Source of the DNA: Paenibacillus sp. MMS20-IR301 | GTDB taxonomy: Bacteria > Bacillota > Bacilli > Paenibacillales > Paenibacillaceae | Length of the DNA stretch: 64,000 bases | Reading direction: 5' to 3' | Assembly (NCBI RefSeq): GCF_032302195.1 | Contig: NZ_CP135275.1 | Location: 4,464,001-4,528,000 of the forward strand | Shown here: one piece after another, positions 61,501 to 64,000 of the stretch | Position numbering within the stretch: position 1 is the stretch's first letter | Layout: the number at the start of each line of letters is the position of its first letter | Made by a program: the position numbers and the translations under genes | The notes under the pieces: model-generated | Databases searched by the model: none | Told to the model about the DNA's origin: nothing | The model's input: only the letters and a program-made list of their open reading frames with translations

Positions 61501-62346
61501 TAAATAGGTTTTAACTTCGGGATCTCCTGAACTTGTATGGGCAAAGGTTCCCCCAAGGCTTTCAGCATTGGTAGACTGGGCAAGCAGCGCCACCCTATAG
61601 GTTAGCGAAATCTCTGCTTTGTCCTGTGCAACCATTTGATTGTAAAGTTTCGCGCGGTCAATATCCATCTGAAACGTTTTTGTTTTTGTAGGTTCCTGGA
61701 ATGTCAACCAATCTCTGCCTACAGCATCATCCGAAACGCTATAGCTGACAACAGGAGCATCCTCATACTGCATAATGTCATAGTGACCATATTGATCTCT
61801 GACATATTTGTCCCACTCTGCACGTTCAGAGCCTGACGAATTCGCATCAAGATAGAACTCTCCTCCATGCTCATCAACGTAACCCAAATCTGTGAATTTT
61901 CTTTTTGTTACGTCTGAAATATCACGATAGAGTCTGCCCTGGTCTTTTGTCCAAGAATATATTGGAATGGTCTTCGTCTGTGTTGGATTTATGTTCCCCC
62001 CAATTTGAGGAAGCCACAGAACAACAGACTCACCGTACCAGTCATCACTGCCCACAAGCCAAAAAACGAGCTCATTCATTCTCCAAGGCGGAATATTTTG
62101 TAATTTAAATGTATGTTGTGTATCAGACCAAGCGGCAGCGCCGCCAAAATTTGCTACATGATCAGAGTTTACTCCAGGTTCATAGGTACTTACGCCCATA
62201 TAAATATCATCACCTGTTCCGCCGTTTCCGTTTCCTCCTGTTTTCACACCAAACACATAAGTGTACTCTGTTGCTGTATTCGCATAAACAGGCGCTACTG
62301 ATGCGAGAAGCGAAAATACCAGCATCAAACTTAAAATCTTCTTCAT
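55528..62346 (-). CDS. Giant secreted Ig-like repeat protein
   Basis: The 2272 aa protein starts with a clear signal peptide (MKKILSLMLVFSLLASVAPVYA) and AGGAGG 6 nt before the ATG. The first ~130 residues (YVFGVKTGGNGNGG..., HTFKLQNIPPW) recall PLAT-like sandwiches, with low certainty. From about residue 450 on there are many Ig-like units of 70-110 residues that end in a linker such as ISVTNIDRAAPS, VTVSNIDKTPI, ITVSNINKVAPT and ITVSNIVSTPP. Cys is nearly absent. It has no SLH, sortase or dockerin signal, so how it stays at the surface is unclear; it may pair with the two downstream proteins. Confidence 0.85.
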   Translation of the reverse strand: MKKILSLMLVFSLLASVAPVYANTATEYTYVFGVKTGGNGNGGTGDDIYMGVSTYEPGVNSDHVANFGGAAAWSDTQHTFKLQNIPPWRMNELVFWLVGSDDWYGESVVLWLPQIGGNINPTQTKTIPIYSWTKDQGRLYRDISDVTKRKFTDLGYVDEHGGEFYLDANSSGSERAEWDKYVRDQYGHYDIMQYEDAPVVSYSVSDDAVGRDWLTFQEPTKTKTFQMDIDRAKLYNQMVAQDKAEISLTYRVALLAQSTNAESLGGTFAHTSSGDPEVKTYLTTKIGQADYYYKDVTYTFYRSIYNLGNPDISQTVTYSPSQDNRYLNRKLTDVNITVEAVSIHKKTMTQEIKTELITNFQATPVLYLGNSTATPLADLTMTKLQGNDGKPNGKLQFTGTVPLDVSAVESEGIRLQLNNVSTYLMKKGQAQAYHLENPTPESPTSQSFYFSTHKVDTQTPTVRVTDQNGNDLVGENSIQSKSKKMHEFYMVSSETLYPEGNAAHTTLNQNLFNYELYKKTGDSYEPAMTRITNFDGTGIKTSVTAPINTQVLNGVSIKLSPIDRVEGEFKLRLYGWDQADNPLGGDAGYAEIENIKIDNQAPRVTIQETVHPQDAQLRKRNDYSFEMNDLEQSNNGWSRTYYTFIKGIAAPPDTPIDQIEPASKEIASTQGKWAFVDSEGDSATAMLSIPKGDNFEGNLYYFTVDSLGNDSRNEQVSRYFKKPVSMFNGNVTDTLITEDSSIPKPDFDIRFDVSNPNLETSYRWISDPGNDKSFTQNFRVYESGQDVGAAEKTNLSGTKVLMDGKYILEYRVKNKQSGNTGEFSRIYTYDDYPPVINYTIGSQHDLFKSSHQFNVKVTDRSGIASAYYYLSKPDSDVRIENMPNYPLTLTLGSDNIAEVNQTLTLTGLPSGAYSIVVVAKDPHGRESKKVSPYFGMRSGPAVIDTLNLTEPKTLNGMGTTTDGSYSVNAVLNEPHAAWTSDSTSKYQNPVYYATTDGMPTDNGVLVPTFTASNNSGGNYAFTLDTPVPLQEGVNTIYLQFGLINVPADDKPEFLTEARPITILYDSQAPNFELPDYSTIQPTNAAVTARITANDAGTGISKLTVAPEDADKITVSPYTDGAFTVTVSENITTNLTLSDELGNRVLVPISVTNIDRAAPSALASSNIVTKGARQDGAVTVEVSDKNDTTVSFALIQNPTGDHILTEADYALFHSSPSVEMQSSPVIVNGEGNKQKTYKINLKGLSGSYAIGVKAVDTAGNVTEKVFFDSKLDLVDAAASIVNVSANPATTKTTATVTVYFNVPVTVMPNSPVEGDVVGSMARSNLLYTGLLTTSADYVMDYEVVIQNNNPISLYIQDEVGRDSVLEFTPDVEFVTGFDITGHVEKNGQTIQNGGFISYNQGDKLYYVVVPNPKYSGQYFFVENAVLSGLELNTELSVPDPSFTEAEGKAAYSKLVFEVLRDGKTTKSAYFEAYTLEGIEADRMEAEYVAISVVDETAPAAKVDYSITESTNQNVTATLSVYDPESGILKLERSYDGISFSPIDSIVSHTETFEQNATVYFKVTNKARMETILPVTVSNIDKTPITQDRHYTVEYTYENYLGNWVPIQEGKAYRRVMATLKFTGGGKTLSMTNNNAAFSRILTEEVNTFTFEFRDHSGNTGAHTVSYKQFDNTIGQTSYVLSSTSKTNQNIFATITLSDDSGEIAFAEVKKGDVVYPFKGEPLENEYVVELDSSGIYNVTAYDYAGNRWTTPITVSNINKVAPTAIARTYSTLPTTITAQSVNVELTQFSKDIRTITVTGVELTGSLTASDIVHIPGTKAVRFRKNGTVSMFFVDDYGNEGQEVITVSNIVSTPPQIKAIATLAEDKLSVNVTFDQIRDSDGVPLDILRKLTDLTVSYRGYEHALLTEVKDENGGALSYKDTVINVNTNGEHVFQVRDQTGITQKILVTVEGIEVGAPRVKEVRWTYKYLEQNQSGEWVEKDHQNKIVVGVDTSGQEEGYVVGTDKNPATNQNVNVTVVTDKDAKFVGGNDPWAQEKSLNYRENGLYNFNLEGRTGAYTSYGVDIGLIDKTPPELKLKNGEELIFIEGMTPKKDASIAYDKSKLLDFEAWDMVAGKKVDLTKRVTISYGAGGRVFDPDNISANEFVRSNPYYIDYTVRDDAGNQTTIRRTVRLVGLYDTIALVNGGMPDSSNVATVLGKKVEISLKNFSGISYARYEKGVLTQGQMKTKGTVLQEKSGVYTIDNVSGGWYTVYIQTDKRDYFNIHVYVSNQGGK

Positions 62347-62534
62347 AAAATACCTCCTAGTATTATCCTGGCACTTTTGGCAGTAAGTTTATTCGCAGTT
62401 ATGAACCGTGATGATCAAATTTCGACATTTTTTTCTATAATACCATCGTCGAAAGAAGCCCTGCTGCTTTGTAAAGAAAACTTTAAGTTTCAAAAATAAA
62501 GTAGACTAGGAAGCCAGCTTGTTACCACGACACG

Positions 62535-62575
62535 CAAAAAAGGCCCGCATAAGTTTAATAAACTCATGCGAAGCC
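62535..62575 (-). terminator. Intrinsic terminator after the clostripain-like gene
   Basis: Minus strand GCATGAGTTT and AAACTTATGC flanked by GGCTTC/GGGCC form a long stem, followed by TTTTTT. It separates the protease transcript from the giant-protein operon. In the remaining gap (62347-62534) an extended -10 TGGTATTAT (minus, 62445-62437) is the best promoter candidate for the giant operon. Confidence 0.75.
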
Positions 62576-62626
62576 GGAAGCACAATAATGGTAAGACCAC
62601 ATTCTGGAAACGATCAGCCTTTACAG

Positions 62627-64000
62627 CTATTTTCCGTTAAGAATAGTTTCAATATACTTAGAGCTAAGATCTATAGCTTTTAGCTCTTCTTTCATTTCAT
62701 GTGCTTGTGCGATTTTTCTGTTAGGGACATATAAAGCTACGCCGTTTCGATTGTTATAGCCTGCTGAATTTCTTACTTCGAATGCAAGTGCTTGGGCTGC
62801 AGCAGTGATTTCTGATGATTCGCCCATGATCTCTATAAGATCATATTGATCAAATATCCCATCGTTCTTGCCTAATAGCTCTGCGTTGTTTGCAAGATCT
62901 GTTAGTGAGGAATCAAATTCTGCATGTTCTATTGCCTTAACCAGGGATTCAGCCTGAGAAAGCTTCATCATAGACATTGTGGTTTGCATCTTAGCTTCAA
63001 TCCCCGAATGAAGGGTAAAGGAATCTAAGATTAAACGCCCTACTCTTTCAGTGCTAATCTGCGGGTTTCGCTCCATCGCACCTATCCATGTGGTATAATA
63101 CAACCCTGCCGCGGGAGTTGAATCTTCAGAAGCTATGAGATATTTGCCATGGTCTCTAAGGGCATAGGCCGTTTCAACTGTGCCCATAAGACATGCATCA
63201 AAAACGATTAAGTCAAAATACATATCTGATGCACCGATTGCCTTCGAAAGCTCCGAAACCTTCATCGTTTTTCGTTCATTTAGCTCGTCTGCACCAAATC
63301 CGCCCATTGTACCATACCCATGATCCCATAAAATCAGTATATAACGATCACTTGGTGCAACGGTTTTGCCCCAAACAAGAAAATCCTTTAGTGTTTTAGG
63401 GTCTGATGCTGCGGTTTGGATGTGGCTATCGTGCTTTTTAAGTTGTCCCTTAACAACCTCAAAGCGTTCTGATGCTCCATCAGTCATATAGTTATTGTGA
63501 TATTTGAGCGTTCCGCCTGTTTGAATCAGGATTTTCGTATTTTGGTTTGGCTGACCACGAAGAATTTCTTCCAGGTCATCTGTCAGCCGGCCTTGCTGTG
63601 ATTCAAGATCAGAACCAACTGCATAGATTAAGATCGTCGATGATTCTGCATTTTTGTCCTGCTCCCAAAGTGACCTTGCCTCGTTTAGACCTTGCGTTGT
63701 GAAAACATCTGTTTCACTAAGGGTTTGACCCAGTGTGGCAATTTGGTTTTTGGGTCTTGTATTTACAACATAACTGCTAATTTTCGCAAGAGTTCCCCGA
63801 TTGAATTCGGGGTCTTTTGTAAGGTCTATTCCTAAAACCAATGAGGCGAAAGAAACCGCAGTTTCATAGGTAAAGTCGCCCTTTGTTTCTGAATATCCCA
63901 AAACCCTTAAAACCATTGAACAATATTGGTTTAGCGAGGTTGGCCGGTTACCGCCAAAACTATATTCATTAATTCCGTTAACTACACCTTTTGCATAGGC
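62627..64000 (-). CDS. C11 clostripain-family cysteine protease, N-terminus outside window
   Basis: The frame stays open from the window edge (28 codons beyond the ATG at 63916), so the true start is outside. The visible N-terminus (AYAKGVVNGINEYSFGG...QYCSMVLRVLGYSETKGD) is SLH-like. From about residue 95 of the visible part the clostripain/caspase-like fold begins: TILIYAVGSDLE, the catalytic His in LILWDHGYGTMGG and catalytic Cys in FDACLMGTVETAYAL, followed by ASEDSTPAAG. Members cleave after Arg or Lys outside the cell. As an SLH-type protease it could process the neighbouring giant surface proteins, which is inference. Confidence 0.88.
   Translation of the reverse strand, partial: AYAKGVVNGINEYSFGGNRPTSLNQYCSMVLRVLGYSETKGDFTYETAVSFASLVLGIDLTKDPEFNRGTLAKISSYVVNTRPKNQIATLGQTLSETDVFTTQGLNEARSLWEQDKNAESSTILIYAVGSDLESQQGRLTDDLEEILRGQPNQNTKILIQTGGTLKYHNNYMTDGASERFEVVKGQLKKHDSHIQTAASDPKTLKDFLVWGKTVAPSDRYILILWDHGYGTMGGFGADELNERKTMKVSELSKAIGASDMYFDLIVFDACLMGTVETAYALRDHGKYLIASEDSTPAAGLYYTTWIGAMERNPQISTERVGRLILDSFTLHSGIEAKMQTTMSMMKLSQAESLVKAIEHAEFDSSLTDLANNAELLGKNDGIFDQYDLIEIMGESSEITAAAQALAFEVRNSAGYNNRNGVALYVPNRKIAQAHEMKEELKAIDLSSKYIETILNGK

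Overview
The window looks like a chromosomal segment of a Paenibacillus-type Gram-positive Firmicute. Supporting signs are strong AGGAGG-type ribosome binding sites, S-layer-homology (SLH) surface proteins, BceRSAB-type peptide resistance genes, CcpN/YqfL/GlpX, a HutP-controlled hut operon and a subtilin-like class I lanthipeptide operon. No rRNA, tRNA, CRISPR array or intact insertion sequence was seen. Base composition changes along the window: about 1-12 kb and 45.5-64 kb are visibly AT-richer, while 12-45 kb is GC-richer and core-like.

1-11.9 kb, minus strand: a class I lanthipeptide cluster. Read 5' to 3' it is bceR-bceS-bceA-bceB-type resistance genes, an orphan NarL-type regulator with Glu at the phosphoacceptor position, a 57-codon precursor gene lanA (6391-6564), the immunity transporter lanFEG, the dehydratase lanB, and the exporter lanT cut by the left window edge. 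lanC and a leader protease are not in view. The core peptide has a nisin-like ring A segment but lacks the CTPGC ring B motif, and has six Cys.

12-18.3 kb, plus strand: a tightly overlapping five-gene cluster of the STM4015-STM4014-STM4013-STM4012-STM4011 families (leucine-rich-repeat-like protein, ATP-grasp-like protein, sulfatase-fold hydrolase, two radical SAM proteins). Its function is unknown. An APS kinase (cysC) follows after an intergenic repeat cluster.

18.3-31.7 kb: housekeeping and accessory genes. These are a TIMP-like secreted protein, a MocR regulator divergent from a DMT exporter, a lipoprotein, the gluconeogenic control locus ccpN-yqfL-glpX, a general-stress-like protein, a thioredoxin-like ferredoxin, an AraC regulator, two aldo/keto reductases, a small membrane protein and a ZIP metal transporter.

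32-35 kb: an SLH-anchored surface protein. 35.4-43.4 kb, minus strand: a histidine-utilisation operon, hutP-[HutP-dependent antiterminator]-hutH-hutU-hutI, then an M20 carbamoylase-like hydrolase and a COG0402 deaminase in place of a recognisable hutG. An MsrA-MsrB fusion with a degenerate MsrB half lies upstream.

44.7-48.1 kb: a small phage-like membrane/holin-like trio, intergenic repeats, a probable immunity gene and a deleted, frameshifted polymorphic toxin. 48.2-64 kb, minus strand: giant secreted proteins in a translationally coupled operon (2272 aa Ig-like repeat protein, 1896 aa protein ending in a type I dockerin, 537 aa cohesin-like protein with three SLH domains), preceded by a C11 clostripain-family protease that runs off the right edge. 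Cohesin plus SLH next to a dockerin suggests a small self-contained, non-cellulolytic surface scaffold.
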